Assembly (NCBI GenBank): GCA_036346225.1
Contig: JARFIW010000170.1
Location: 9,734,501-9,798,500, forward strand
Length of the DNA stretch: 64,000 bases
Direction of reading: 5' to 3'
Source of the DNA: Platerodrilus igneus
Lineage: Eukaryota; Arthropoda; Insecta; Coleoptera; Lycidae
Shown: in pieces, positions 34,026 to 46,059 of the stretch
Position numbering within the stretch: the first letter of the stretch is position 1
How the letters are laid out: each line of letters begins with the position of its first letter
Notes under the pieces: generated by a model
What the model was told of the DNA's origin: nothing
What the model saw: only the letters and a program-made list of their open reading frames with translations
Databases searched by the model: none
Position numbers and translations under genes: made by a program

Positions 34026-35799
34026 TTTTTCTCCACAGGCGTGCAAAAGAAAATCGTTCAAATGTTTCTTTACTTTACTATCTTACACACTAAACATTAG
34101 TGTACCAAAAACTTTTTTGCAATAACAACAGTTCTTTATTATCAAACGACTACACAAGCTTTTTCAACCACTAGTAGCTACAGTCAAATACTAAAGTACT
34201 CGTCCAGAACAATTTATTTCCAGTTAATCGCTAACAATACAAATACTAACTCCTTAAAAGCTACAATGCTAATTTTCTTAATTATGAATCTGGACTATCC
34301 TATAAACGTACTAAAATTATGCAAATAACATCTAGAAGGTTCCTATTGTAAGCTTAATAAAATTCTTAAATGCAACTTCTTGTAAACTGTCAATCAACTC
34401 CACTTGAAGATTTACACCACAGGGTGGCTATCAATTATCTTTTGTGTTTAGAAGCTTTGTTCACATTGAGCTGTACTGCTTTGCTCAAAGGTAGACCAAA
34501 CGCTAATGCGAGTTGGAATCGCTACATTGGGTTACTTGATAAAATTAGATTTAAGAAGCGTTAATAAAGTATGCTTTTCAAATTGTACAATAATTTTCAT
34601 AAAGGAGAGAAAACTCTTAAATTAATTTTACGTTTATATTGATTTATGTTATCAAGTGTTCCAATAACGCATAAGCAGCATTAGCGTAAGGAAAGCATTT
34701 TTAATTTTAAGCAATAATTAATTTGAACGAAAAGCTTTAACAAATTTTAGATTTTAATAATTATATTTAATAATTAACGGTAGGATAGAAGGTTACACGC
34801 ATAATTTCCGATTTACGTTCTTAAGAAATAACCACATATTGTTATATAATTAAAAATAGAGCCTAAAGCTACAATGTATGAAGAATGTTTAACTTACGAG
34901 CTTTTGTTTCAGTTTATCAATTATTATGAATAACACTTTATTATACTAAAGAGACTATTGTTTAAATACAAAGTATAGACTTGCCGCCTGCATGCAAGTG
35001 CATCGTACTCACGTGAGAATTGGATGTCCTGCAGTTTTATTAAATTGTAATACAATGTATTAATAACAATACGGTTGCTTTTTTAATATACTTTAGATTA
35101 TATTAAAAACCTTTTGTACAAAGAGCAAACGATATTAGTCATTAGGAAGATTACACCTTCACTAATCGTTAAGACAATAAAGTTATATAAAAGACGATGT
35201 TTTGCGCTCACGAAGGGTCCATATCAAAGTTTTTAAATCAGTCAGTTCAGTTCAATGCAGTAGAGTTTCAGTTCAGAACAAGACAGTTTCAGTGTATTTA
35301 AGCAATGTAAAAGTGAAATTGAAGTTCAATTTACCGTATTTGTTGCCGCTGCATACAGATACGAACGGAATTAGCGCTTATATTATTTAAAGTTAAATTA
35401 ATTTTGAATTTTTAAACATGCTGTAGTAAGAGTTCTGAAGTGATTAATAGTATAATAAAAAAAAAAAACACTAAGGGACAAAAACTTAATTCACGTTACT
35501 GTATAAAATCCAAATATCTTTAAAATTAGAGGTTAGTATTGAATATATACTGAATTATTTTATATTCTTTTAATCGTTTCTTGCCAGAAATCTACAGTTA
35601 TAGGAAAAGTTGACTAGATTATAGTGGCTACAGCTACAAAACTTTAGAAAACCTGCCGTTAATTTAACATAAAAAAGGCAAATTGGTTGCACGTAAATGT
35701 CTCTCAGGCTCACATTAAGCAGATCATCCCTTGTCAAAAACCTATTAAAACTTTTTTTGTATCTCATTCCATTTATGAATTATTTATTTTCACACTGAA
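34026..35799. other. Unassigned AT-rich interval with a CAGTT cluster
   Basis: No gene. TATATAAAAGACG at about 35183 is followed by a cluster of (T)CAGTT pentamers at 35240-35300, which resembles the promoter part of some LTRs. The spacing is wrong for a single TATA/initiator pair and no LTR ends are seen. Confidence 0.25.
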
Positions 35800-36200
35800 A
35801 ATATTCTGACATGGCTTCTCCCATGTAAAGGTAATAACTGGTTCTTGAAGTTAAACAGCAATTTTTTCTAACAGCTTCAATATTGAAGAGAAAGCGCTTT
35901 AAATAATGATCATTCTTTTTATAAATTTTATATACAATAAGTCACTATCAGTAAGTTTAACGGTGCAGATTATAATTCAATTACAACCTTCATAATCGTT
36001 ACTGGTAAGGGTTGGAGTTTCAACTAAGTTTTTCGTCTTAGAGGTTTGGTATTATGTTGTCCAGAGATTCTATTTGAGTTATGTTGCATTCATAAATTTT
36101 TCGAGCTTGACTAAGCAAAGAAAATTGAACTAAAAGTTTAAAATGTCAAAAAGGATTTATAGTTCAAGGGGACGTTGTTATAAAAAGGCATCTTTTGGAA
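35800..36200 (+). repeat. Dispersed repeat Y, copy 1
   Basis: Shares AGTTT(A/G)ACGGTGC, ATTATAATTCAATTA, the CTTA...GATTATGTTGTCCA block and AGCAAAGAAAATTGAA with 46690-47155 in the same orientation. Non-coding. Confidence 0.75.
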
Positions 36201-36295
36201 TAAATTTTCCACTTACCAGAAACTTACGCAATTAACTTAAATGTGCAAATTTGGAAAATGATGTACATTGTGTGCAAAAATAACAGGAATTTAAC

Positions 36296-36719
36296 GTACT
36301 AAATCATTGTAAACGTTGCGTTACGCTAGCTATAAATTATATGGGAAAGGAAAATTAGTGAACTTGAATGGACAAATTATATATGGACGCGCCGCGCCTT
36401 ATATGATAGGTTTCACAAATAAACAATCTTAATTAAGCATGATATTCCAAATTTTGTTTCTATAAAGGTATTCAGCTAAAAAACTCTATCTTAAAAAGAT
36501 ATAATATTGTTTCTTTTAATACATTGTAGGTGTAGTAATCCAGGACGATGCCTTAAATTAAAACCGCAAATGAAAATATAGCTTAATATTAGAAAACGCG
36601 ACGGCGTATGCATTTCATATGAAAAGATAATTTGCAATAGACAGATATCGTCCGTCCCGACTACCAAGGACATGAAAATAATACTATATTACAAGACAAT
36701 ACAAATTACATACAAAATG
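36296..36719 (+). repeat. Dispersed repeat X, longest copy
   Basis: Matches 41473-41800 in inverse orientation: GCTAGCTATAAATTATAT, ATATGGACGC, AATCCAGGACGAT, AGACAGATATCGTCCGTCCC. The first third also matches 11215-11345. No ORF; the type is unknown. Confidence 0.75.
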
Positions 36720-37021
36720 TAGAGGGAACGACAGGAACGGGTTTAATAGGGAACGATAATCAAAGATAAGAGAAAAAAAGCTCTACATAACAAAAAGATA
36801 CGATAAGATACAAGACCAACTACTCTTGTTCGCGTTTCGGAGGCAAGTCCCTACGCGTCTTTCGGAAATTCCCACCCACACGCGTTGACGGGAATCTCGC
36901 GCAACGCACTTCTGAAGTGACGGAAATACGCGCAACAAATCTTTTAAATTTATGGCGCAAAATTCTCACATATTAACACTTATTTAAAAATGTCTAGTGC
37001 TGATTTTCGGCACGTAACAAA
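36720..37021 (-). repeat. LTR-B-type fragment of the non-autonomous family
   Basis: Reverse complement of LTR-B positions 1 to about 320: begins TGTTACGTGCCG at 37021 and runs through CACTAGACAT and GGCGCATAA-like sequence to CCTGTCGTTCCCT. It breaks exactly at the junction with repeat X. No interior end precedes it, so it is part of a 5' or solo LTR. Confidence 0.85.
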
Positions 37022-37090
37022 TGAAGTTACAATTATCTTGTACATAAGCATAGATTTAACAAGAAGAAGCAGCTGCTTGTTACGTTATTT

Positions 37091-37270
37091 CGTGGCAGCC
37101 ACGGTGGGCGCCAAATTTATGTTACGTTAATCGTAGCCGTGCGTAACACCAAGAAAATCAAAGAAATGACCGGGCTCAATCGGAGAATAGGGGGGGTCGT
37201 AGAAAGCAGATCAACATACCATGTACGCGGCTGTAAGAAGTTAGTAATTATACCTGCAAGAAAAATAGTT
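37091..37270 (-). mobile_element. Gypsy LTR/primer-binding-site junction (minus strand)
   Basis: On the minus strand ...AACGTAACATAAATT is followed by TGGCGCCCACCGTGGCTGCC, the arrangement of LTR end plus PBS in Ty3/gypsy elements. The LTR runs right of 37105; its start is not identified. It may be the 5' LTR of the element whose gag and integrase relics lie at 31.5-33.7 kb. Later insertions (repeat X, the LTR-B fragment, RTE) would then separate them. Confidence 0.6.
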
Positions 37271-37544
37271 AAGCAAACCTAAAAAAAAAAGAATAAGCAT
37301 AGCAGCAATGAAAAGTCTAAATTATTCAGTACTTTGTAGAATGTAAAAAAAAGAAACTGTTTGGATAATCTATATAAAATAACAACGGTAAAAGCAATAC
37401 AGAAAAATGTTTAGTACAAAGTGAGGTAATATTGGGGAGTAGCAGAAACGTTTCCTCACACACCAATTAAACCTAAATCAGACAAAATGTTAAAAAAAAA
37501 AAAAAATAAGACACAATTGATATGAGTAATTCAGTAGTTTTGAT

Positions 37545-37570
37545 CTTTCTTTCTTTCTTTCTTTTTTTTT
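37545..37570. repeat. (TTTC)n microsatellite
   Basis: TCTTTCTTTCTTTC followed by a T run. Confidence 0.85.
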
Positions 37571-38221
37571 TGTTTTAAAATATCATGCAAGTCTTTTGTA
37601 AAAGGTATCAGAACGACAAAGATATGGTAAAGCAACGGATAGATATTTAAAGTAATAACAAGTAGGAAATAGTTCAACTTACAAAAGTCCTTCAGCAACG
37701 CTTCCTTGCAACGGAAGTGTGAGATTCACAATGTCCTACGCTAACGAAGCACTTCACCCTGGACTGTGAGGGTGTTGATGAAACTTATTACACGTCACAC
37801 TAATCACACCTACGCATTTCACTGGGGTTAGCAGCAGACACCATCACGCGACGAAACTATGTAGCATTGATAAATTTCTTGTTAATTCTATTTCCTAAGA
37901 CAATAATTTCGAAACAATAATTTCTGTAGCACTAGTTTAATTTCAACTGGGACCAAATGTATATTATTTTCATAAACATCCCAAAAAGCAGTGAGAAACT
38001 TCAACCAATACCTTTGTAAACCGGTAATCTGTTATATTTCGCAAATAACGAAATTTGCGCAAGCAATGATCTATTTTAGATTCTTTGTTGTTAGAAAATT
38101 CAGAAACTACAGTATCACTGTATTTAAATAATCCAAAGTATGCGCTACTCTGAGAAGAAAAGGACCGCGAAACTAGATCGCACACACAGTTTAAAAATCA
38201 AAAGACAAAACAACTAAAAAG

Positions 38222-38640
38222 AACCATAACGGGTAAAGCACGTGTATCACTAAAGTAAGTCCGTCAAATGTTCCTTAAAGCATTTGTCTCACAAGAAAAA
38301 GAACTAAAAACAATTAGTAAGTACGCGTAAGCAATAAAACCGTCTGTCAAATGTTCCGTAAAACATTTATCTCACAAGAAAAACAACTAAAAACAATTAG
38401 TAAAACAACGCGTATCACTAAGTCAATGTCCCGTAAAACGCACGTGCGGTCGAGTAAAACACGGTCTACCACTTTTATTTCCAACAGAAAAGCAACAAAA
38501 ACAACCAATTAGTAAAGCAACGCGCATCACTAAAACCGTCCGTCAAAGAACCTTACAACCGCACTTGTCGTCCATCAAAAACGTTACCTATAAAGCATAC
38601 TTCCTTCAAATGTCATCAGAACTACACTTTCTACAGTTAA
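38222..38640. repeat. Degenerate tandem repeat, about 100-120 bp units
   Basis: About four units sharing AACAATTAGTAAA, CAACGCG(T/C)ATCACTAA, CCGTC(C/T)GTCAAATGTTCC and TCACAAGAAAAACAACTAAA. It may be U3-type repeats of the LTR at 37.1 kb, but that is inference. Confidence 0.7.
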
Positions 38641-38715
38641 TACACAATTTCCATTTCACAAGAAAAACAACCAAAAACGCGCCGTGCCCGTTCATGAACA
38701 ATTCGAAATTGATCC

Positions 38716-38890
38716 CGCATTAATTCTCACTATTGTCAAAGTAGAAAGAAGCAGTATTTTTAACGTACTTAATATATCGGAACACAGAACAGAACTCCAC
38801 TCTCACTATTTTCAAACCAACAAGGAAACAATATTTTTAACGTAATTAGTACATAGGAACAAAGAGCAAACTCCAACTCCTCGTCTGTTT
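38716..38890. repeat. Two-unit direct repeat of about 90 bp
   Basis: CTCACTATTGTCAAA...AGTATTTTTAACGTACTTA...CAGAACAGAACTCCA recurs immediately as CTCACTATTTTCAAA...AATATTTTTAACGTAATTA...AGAGCAAACTCCA. Confidence 0.75.
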
Positions 38891-39239
38891 ATATTAATTC
38901 GTCGTTATTACAACCGCTTATCGTTTCTTATCTAGACTTGTATATCCACATAAGGAACCAAATTTATATTTACGGCAAGACAAGAACGATGCAATCTATA
39001 ATTAATTACAAGCTGTTTAACATTCATTCCTTGGAACGTATTTATTAATGAGAATCAATCTTCAATTTATCTATCTTGAATTAATACATACCAGTTAAAT
39101 TGCATACAATTTTGAATTATTCTGAAGTATTTACTTGATACAAACAGCGATCCAAAAACGATGTATTATAAGAATTGAGTATAGCGTAAAATGTTACACT
39201 ATAAAAAAATGCCCGTTACATGCTGTTTGAAAACAATAA

Positions 39240-39665
39240 ACATAGACACAAAGAACAAATTTCCCAAAGCATATATGTGGAACACAGCACTGTACGGATG
39301 TGAAACCTGGCCATGAGAAAGACAAAAAGCTTGTAAAATTCGTATAGTAAAAATATCATACACAGATAAAGTTAAGAACAAAGAGGTACTATAAATAGTA
39401 AACAAAGAAAGAAATAAATGAAAAACAGTAAAAAAGGAGAGAGGATGATAGGACATATATTAATGTATAAGGAAATAGTGCGACATATGTTAGAGACAGA
39501 AAAGGGAAAAACGGAGGTAGAGGTAGACTTCGGTTAGACTATTGCACACAGATAGTGAAAGATGTAGACTGTAGGAGTTTCCGGAAAATGTATAGGCTAG
39601 CTCAGAATAGAAATCAATGGAGGAACGCGTCCTACCAGTTCTAGTACTGAAAACTTAATGATGAT
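39240..39665 (+). pseudogene. RTE 3' end, left arm of an inverted duplication
   Basis: Matches RTE 62315-62750 (ATATGTGGAACACAGCACTG, the CGGATGTGAAACCTGG block, and the terminal AGAAATCAATGGAGG). It ends with an ATGATGATGATGA tail. It is broken by stops. An inverted RTE 3' end lies at 40575-41095. Confidence 0.85.
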
Positions 39666-40570
39666 GATGAAGCGTAGATTAGAATATATTACATCGTCAG
39701 AACAAATCTTTACAGCGGAAAAATAAGTAGAATTAATTATCGGCTAACACTTAATTATAAATCGTCAAAATGTAGAAATACGAGCAAATAGTAAAGGGGA
39801 TGGGGAGGATCAAAGGTTGGAAAGAAACACAGATGCAAGTTCAAAATGTGATTGTATTTCCCGCAGAGAAAATACGCGACAGGCGACTTGAAGTTGAAAA
39901 ACACACGCGGAGGGCGTAGACATAATGTCGCGACGACCGAGGTTAAAAAGTTAGGATCTGGTGAGTAATTTTGTATGGTGTTGGGTTAAAAGAACTGCTG
40001 CCTAAAGGACAAAAAATTAGAAACATGGTGTTTTCTGGATATTTTAAATCTTTTAACAGATGAATTAAATTGTGAGTAAAATATGTGTTTTTATATTTAT
40101 ACTTACTAATTATGTACGTGTACATTGTAAATACTAATGTTGGCATTGACGAGATAGGAAATTAATCGATCATGAAAGTGATTATTTTATTGAACGATGA
40201 TTTAGTGACGGAGGGCGTTGGTTAAATTTATGCGTGCGTAAACCTATCCGGCATTTACAATCGTATTTCGATTTTATGTCGTCCGCCGCATACTCTTCCT
40301 GCGGAAAATCCAGTCACATCTTGAACTTAAAGCTGTTTCTTTTTAACTTTTATCTTCCCGACATCATTTACTATTCGCTCATATTACTATATTTTAACAT
40401 TTTCTAATTAACTGCTCGCTGATAATTAATACTAATTGTTCACCATCGGATCTAAGTAATGTCATTTCTCCCACTATAAAATTTCGTTCTCACGATGTCA
40501 TATATTTTAATCTATGCTTACCCACAAGATTATTGTCACGTTACGTTGTATGTAATTTGTATTGTGTTGT
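39666..40570. repeat. Core of a large inverted repeat (repeat Z)
   Basis: 39670-39920 and 40270-40523 are inverted copies (shared: ATTACATCGT, TATCGGCT/TATCAGC, AATGTGATTG, CCGCAG). A spacer separates them. The left arm plus spacer recurs at 52590-53125, giving a dispersed family with long inverted arms. No protein is encoded. Confidence 0.7.
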
Positions 40571-40574
40571 AATC

Positions 40575-41137
40575 ATCACCATTAGGTCTTCAGTCCTAGA
40601 ACTGTTTAGATTCGTACCCTCATTGTTTCCTATTCTGAGCTAACCTACACATTTCCCTGAAATTTCCACAGTCTGCATCTTTCACTATCTGCGTGCAATA
40701 GTCTGATCTCGGTCTACCTCTACTTCTTTTTTCTTATCTCTGCTTGTAATACATTCCGCACTATTCCCCAAAAAATGCCTTAGAACGTATCTTGCCTTTC
40801 TATTTTTCCTATTTTTTTTTGTTTTCCACAAATATTTTTTCTTCTCTACTATTTTTATGACCTCTTTGTTATTAACTTTGTTTGTCCATGCTACCATCTT
40901 CATACATCTGAAGCACAACATTCTAAAAGATTTCTACCATATTTCTATTGGCTTTTCCTACTGCCATTATTTCATAGACGTACTGTGCTGTACTCCACAT
41001 GCTTTCAACAAATTTTTCTTTTTGTTTCTATGTTTGTTGTCTTCGAACATAGCCGCTGCTCTTTCTTGTTATATTTAGTTCGGTTCTCCTTCTATTGTTT
41101 ACAAATATATACCGATATTCAGTAGTATGTGAAGGGG
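40575..41137 (-). pseudogene. RTE 3' end, right arm of the inverted duplication
   Basis: Reverse complement matches the end of the RTE ORF; the 78-codon frame at 40685-40921 resembles the segment around W-T-N-K-V and R-H. The match continues into a block also seen at 63230-63370. It is interrupted by a SINE at 41138 and resumes at 41448-41470 (GGTAGCCGCAGGTTGCTTAA on the minus strand). Confidence 0.85.
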
Positions 41138-41434
41138 AGGCGACTTCATGGTGTAGTTGGTATGCGTGTGACTACTACACCCAAGGTCCTGGGTCCGAAT
41201 CCCGACACGGTCCGCTTAAAAAATGTTAGGCGAGCATTTTTCATAAAAATACGCCCTTGTTCGGATGAGAGGTAAAATGGAGGTCTTGTGTGTGAGTGTT
41301 GTCACGCACGTTAAAGATCCCTACCTTGCTTGGAACAGCAAAGGTTCGGCAAAATTCCAAATTTTCCAGGTAAAAGAACTTGCTTCCTGGCCAATGTAGT
41401 ACTTTCGGGTGGAGCATTGGAAAACCACATGTAA
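41138..41434 (+). mobile_element. tRNA-derived SINE, copy 2
   Basis: 297 bp. The tRNA-like head has A box TGGTGTAGTTGG and B box GGTCCGAATCC; the body is the same as 17412-17719. It is flanked by AGTATGTGAAGGGG (41124-41137) and AGTATGTGAGGGG (41435-41447), a near-perfect target duplication, and lies inside the minus-strand RTE fragment. Confidence 0.9.
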
Positions 41435-41472
41435 AGTATGTGAGGGGTTAAGCAACCTGCGGCTACCAATAA

Positions 41473-41800
41473 TATGTATGTAATATAGTATAATTTTAAA
41501 TGTCTTTGGTGGTCGGGACGGACGATGTCTGTCTGTTGTAAATTATCCTTTCATGTGAAATGCATACTTGTACTATTAAGATACGTTTCTATTTACGGTT
41601 TTAATTTGTTATCGTCCTGGATTACTATGCCTACAATGTATTTCAAAGAATTTAAAATTTATTAGCTAAATGACATTTATAGAAACAAAAGAAATCTACC
41701 ATACAAGGTGCGTCCATATTTAACTTGACGATTCAAATTCACTAAATTTTTTTCCCCTATATAATTTATAGCTAGCGAAATGCAACGCATTACATTCCGT
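41473..41800 (-). repeat. Dispersed repeat X, inverted copy
   Basis: Inverse of 36296-36719; shares GGTCGGGACGGACGATGTCT, TATCGTCCTGGATTACTA and the TATAATTTATAGCTAGCG block. Adjacent to the RTE/SINE complex. Confidence 0.75.
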
Positions 41801-43984
41801 TACACTTTTACATATATACTGCTCCTACATGTTATTTTTTATTTTTATTTATTTTATTTGGTATTAACTATACTTACAAATTAACCCATCCTAGTTGTAT
41901 GGTTTAAGAGAATATACAAAATAAAGAAAAATTTTAAATAAATAAATATGTAGAATAAAAAAAAGTTTAGGGATAGACTGATCGTGAAATTTTCTGTCCC
42001 TTTCTTCGTCGAGGCCAAATTTGTTGGGTTGATGTTAAATATCAAGGTAAGTGGTTTGCATAAATGTAGATTGTGGAGTTTGAGTTTCGTGTGAGTGTAT
42101 TTTTTTGTGGGCGTATAACTCCGGGGGTTGGGGTTGGTTGTTCAAGTGTTTTAATGGCGCAGATTTATGAGAATTGTGGGTTTTGTAACGAAAATGTTAT
42201 TAGTTTTTGTGAATGGTGAGTTACGAAGAAGTTGATGCTTGGGAGGGGAAAAAGTAGTTCATACTGTTTGCCGTTTTGCATTTAGCTTGGAACGTAGTAG
42301 CTAGTAGGCAGGACTAAATTTAATGTTTGGGTGTTTCAGATACAGTGTGATCAGCACATGGATAAAATGAGGGTGGGATTAAGTTTGCGAAGCTTACTTT
42401 AGAAGTTGCTGTGTTTGGTCAGATATTGGATAGTGGGTCTCCTGAAAACAAGGATGTGTAGTGGCATGTCAGCGATGGAGGGGAAGATTCCATGGATATT
42501 TTGCCTGAAGTTAAAAGGGACTATAGTTCCTGTCAGGCATGTAGGAAAGAATTGTGGATGCGGGACTTGACTTTCGTGATGAATAAAGTGCGATAGTCGT
42601 CATATGTTAATATGCGGTTGTGGAGAATGATTGGTTTTTGAGTTTAAGGTTTCGCAGTTGGATTAAGGATTACGAGTGGATTTCTACGCGTGGTACCTCA
42701 AAAAGGGTGTAGAGGTGGTTCAGTATGCTTTCAAAGTGTACAAAGGAATTGTCTAATGATTGGATTAAGTGAGCGTCGGGATAATGGTGGAATTACAGGA
42801 AGCCAGGGTCTACGGTGTAGCAAATGATCGGAGTGTGATTTGGTTAATTATAAGTCTGTGGATGGGTTTTGTAAGTTGAATTGATTTCGGGACTGTAAGG
42901 TTGTAAATTGTTGACGATGACTTTAGTTTTGGTAGTTAGCTTGACTAGACGGGTTACGAGGTAAATGTCTCGGTAAAGAGCGTTTGACGAAACGAAAAGT
43001 AGATTTGGGCTTTAACGGAGGTAAAGGATTCCTTTGAGGAGGAGAATTTTAGACATTGTAGTGGACAGTAATTTCTTATTGAGCGAGGACCAGGATCCAA
43101 TTGCGTTCATAAGGGTGGAGGCGGTGTGTTCTAAGAAGATGTGAGAATTGTCCTGGATAAGAAAGGCTAAGTGCTCGATATAGGCAAAGGTGGACACATT
43201 AGAAATGTTTATGTCTAACAGGAGTTGTATAATGAGGTTCCTACATTCAATAGTCCTTTGAACATGTTAGTTTTCGTTAACTTCCTAATAAAAAACACAA
43301 ACATATACAACTTACATTAAAAATCAACATGCACATAGGTATTCGTAATTACTTAAAAAATTTGAATTTAACTCGTACTTTAATTTCCAACCCATTAAAA
43401 AATTCGAAGACGTCCAGGAACACCAGTGTTTTCTTCTGCCAATGGTCCACTTCCTACCTTTCTGATTGTTATGTTATACCGTCTCGTTCAACATAAAGAT
43501 CCAACAAGTATTTATTTGGGCGAATTGTTAATTTTACTACTCTTCACTTTATTTATTTAACTGCATATAACTTTACTTTCGGCAGACATGACTGTAAATT
43601 TTACGATTCCGTTCACAATTGAAATCTTCCTTGCCTTTAACCGTAAGCGAGGTTTAAAAGGTTGCGACCCTCGTAACTTTTTCTGTAGTCTTACATAATT
43701 TTACACTAATCGACTGCGTTTTGTTTTTCTTTTCGTATGGTTTCTATAAGTCTTTTCTCACACAACGCTATCTATGCTATTCTTTATCTGCGTGTGGTCA
43801 TGGCGACATTTAGTTAACTGATTTTTTTTCTATTAAAGTAACTAATATTATCTACTTGCTGAAAAATGTAGACTGTCAATACTAATTCAACAACTACTTT
43901 GTATTCGTCACTTTTTTAGTGTAAACCACCCGTGCTTTCTTAATTCTACGGAGTGTATCCTTACTACAAATTTCTATCAACCAG
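41801..43984. other. Unassigned interval; possible envelope-like relic on the minus strand
   Basis: 41820-41960 is AT-rich. From 42000 to 43260 the minus strand is weakly coding-like. The 61-codon frame at 43012-43197 and the frames next to it have the helix-rich, Asn/Leu-rich character and downstream layout I associate with errantivirus-type envelope genes. No cysteine framework or furin site can be confirmed. Stops and frameshifts are frequent. 43260-43984 shows nothing. Confidence 0.2.
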
Positions 43985-44222
43985 AAACCGATCTTCCAGA
44001 TCCACTGATCCTCCAGATCCACCGATCCTTCCGATCCACCCGACTTTTCCGATCCACCCCATTCATATCTAACCTAGGCTAGAGTTTTCTTCACCCCCCC
44101 TTGCCGAGTTACACTCCTGATTTTAGGAAGTTGTCCAAAACGTGTTAGGTTATGAAGCATAATATCGGCCTAGATTTTTCTGGGGAACTCAAGTCTTTAG
44201 GAATTTTTAATTCGGAGCAACC
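43985..44222 (+). repeat. Left arm of fold-back structure, with gene-start copy
   Basis: Holds a short GATCCACCGATCC-type minisatellite, then ATATCTAACCTAGGCTAGAG, then the start of the Polinton-associated protein family (MKHNIGL at about 44154). It is an inverted copy of about 45890-46110. The frame ends after about 30 codons. Confidence 0.75.
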
Positions 44223-45270
44223 TTCGGGAGAATTGTACCCTTATACCTAATATCAAACTTATTAAAATTTGTATAAAAGTATTGCGCGGATTCTGATTCT
44301 AGTACCTTTTCAAAATAAGATCAACTCTTATAAGCGCTAAAGACAACTAACTACTTGCACATTTTTCTCAATATCTTAAAAATCAATTTAAACCTTTGAA
44401 GGAAAACTTGATAAAACACTTTAAACGTGTATATCATGCTATTGTCTACAGGATAGTTACGAATAAAATAATTAAATAACTTCTACGTAATAATTTTGGA
44501 ATTTATGATTTGATTAGTTTTCAAATGAATCATCAAGTGAAAGTACATGCTTAGTGTTATTAAAATTAACCATTAGTTTCTCATTTTAAGAGCGCGGTTA
44601 ATTATTATTTAAAAACTAATGTGTTTTAAATAAAGAAATCGAATACTTGACTAGATTCAATGATTCACTCTTTGCCGACTCATTAGTTTGAACAATTTGT
44701 ATATCATTTGTTAAACGCAAACCACTTATAAATCTATTAACCTTGTTCACTAACCTAGGAATAATTATTCATACGAGGTCAGTCGATTTCTTTGAAAGTG
44801 AAATTTCGTTTTCATGAATACAAGTAATGCTTAATTGCATTTACCGGAATTAAAAATTGCCGTCGGCTTTACTACTCATTTGAAAAAATTCCCATACAAC
44901 TTTCCATAAATACTATTAGCCGCATATTTGGTGACGCTAAAAGGAATGCAATTATCGGTTACACCACTTTAAACCTAAGAATAAAAAAAACAAGATAGTT
45001 TAATACGTCTATTAATAATTTTTGCTGATGTTGGCGATACAAATAAGTAAAACAAACTTTATCAAGAAATATTATGTTTTTAATAAATTATACACATGTA
45101 TTGATAACATGTATAAACCGCTGTGATAACCAGAGTTTGGTGAATCTGAGATAGCCAAATCTCTAAACATTTGCGCAAGCGATTGCCTCGCAGTCACATC
45201 TTCTAACTACTGGATGGGGTAACATTGAATAATTTCCAACACTGTCAAGTAATTTAAATTGTTGCAATTA
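44223..45270. other. AT-rich spacer of the fold-back structure
   Basis: No gene, no recognisable repeat and no long frame. It lies between the left gene-start copy and the right-hand gene. Confidence 0.3.
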
Positions 45271-45975
45271 TTAAACAGAGAAATACTCGCACGGTTCTTT
45301 TTCCTCCAATAACGTTTGAACCCTTTCTTCGTCCGTCGTATTTTTTATATCACCTATAAACTTTTCGTAAAATTCTGGAAAGTTTCTACACCTCAACTCC
45401 TCCATTTTATAACAGATTAATTCTCGCAAATGTAATAGCTTGATCCACTCGTACTCAGGTAGCACAATAACATTCCGATCTTTCGTAATTTCCAGATTAT
45501 ATAAATTTTCTTCATGGAAATTATTCGCCACCCAAACACTTCTATTAGATGTTTCGACAGTCAGTTTCAATCTGAATTCACGATCCAGTTGTAATTCTAA
45601 AACATCTCAGCCAGAAAAACAATTCAATCGTACCTTTGCTGCTTCTTGGGTAAATTGTATGATTCTAAATTCCAATTGAAAATTGCAAAACTCCCTCTAT
45701 TTAAAGTAGTCCGTTTTTATAGCATAATTTTGGCACATTCTACTATTGCAAATAATTTGCACAACTGGTTGCAGACCACAGTATAAATCAAAATCAACTT
45801 CTACGTTATGGTGGTGAAAATTTGATGTAAATTCACTTAGCGTATAGGTGGTCTTACCTACCAGTTTGTCGATACCTAATGGCACTCTTACATCACTTGT
45901 AACGTCAACACCAGATTTAAAAATTCCTAAAAATTTGGGTTCTTCAGAATACTTTAGGCCGATATTATGCTTCAT
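45271..45975 (-). pseudogene. Undescribed Polinton-associated protein family, copy 1
   Basis: One minus-strand reading frame from MKHNIGL (45975) to ...EYFSV (45271), about 234 codons, broken only by an in-frame TAG at 45697-45699 and a TGA near 45610. The N-terminal part has PKFLGIFKSGVDV and VPLGIDKLVGKTTYTLSEF; the C-terminal part has NLEITKDRNVIVL and YKMEELRCRNFPEFYEKF. These blocks recur in the gene at 57605-58358, next to a Polinton-like ATPase. No enzyme motif is apparent. I do not know its function; a structural or DNA-binding role in a Polinton-like element is possible. It lies in the right part of a fold-back structure. Confidence 0.65.
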
Positions 45976-46059
45976 ACTCTAAGACGGTTTGGACAACTTC
46001 CTAAAATCAGGGGTGTAACTGTGCAAGAGGTGGTAAAGAAAACTCTAACCTAGGTTAGA

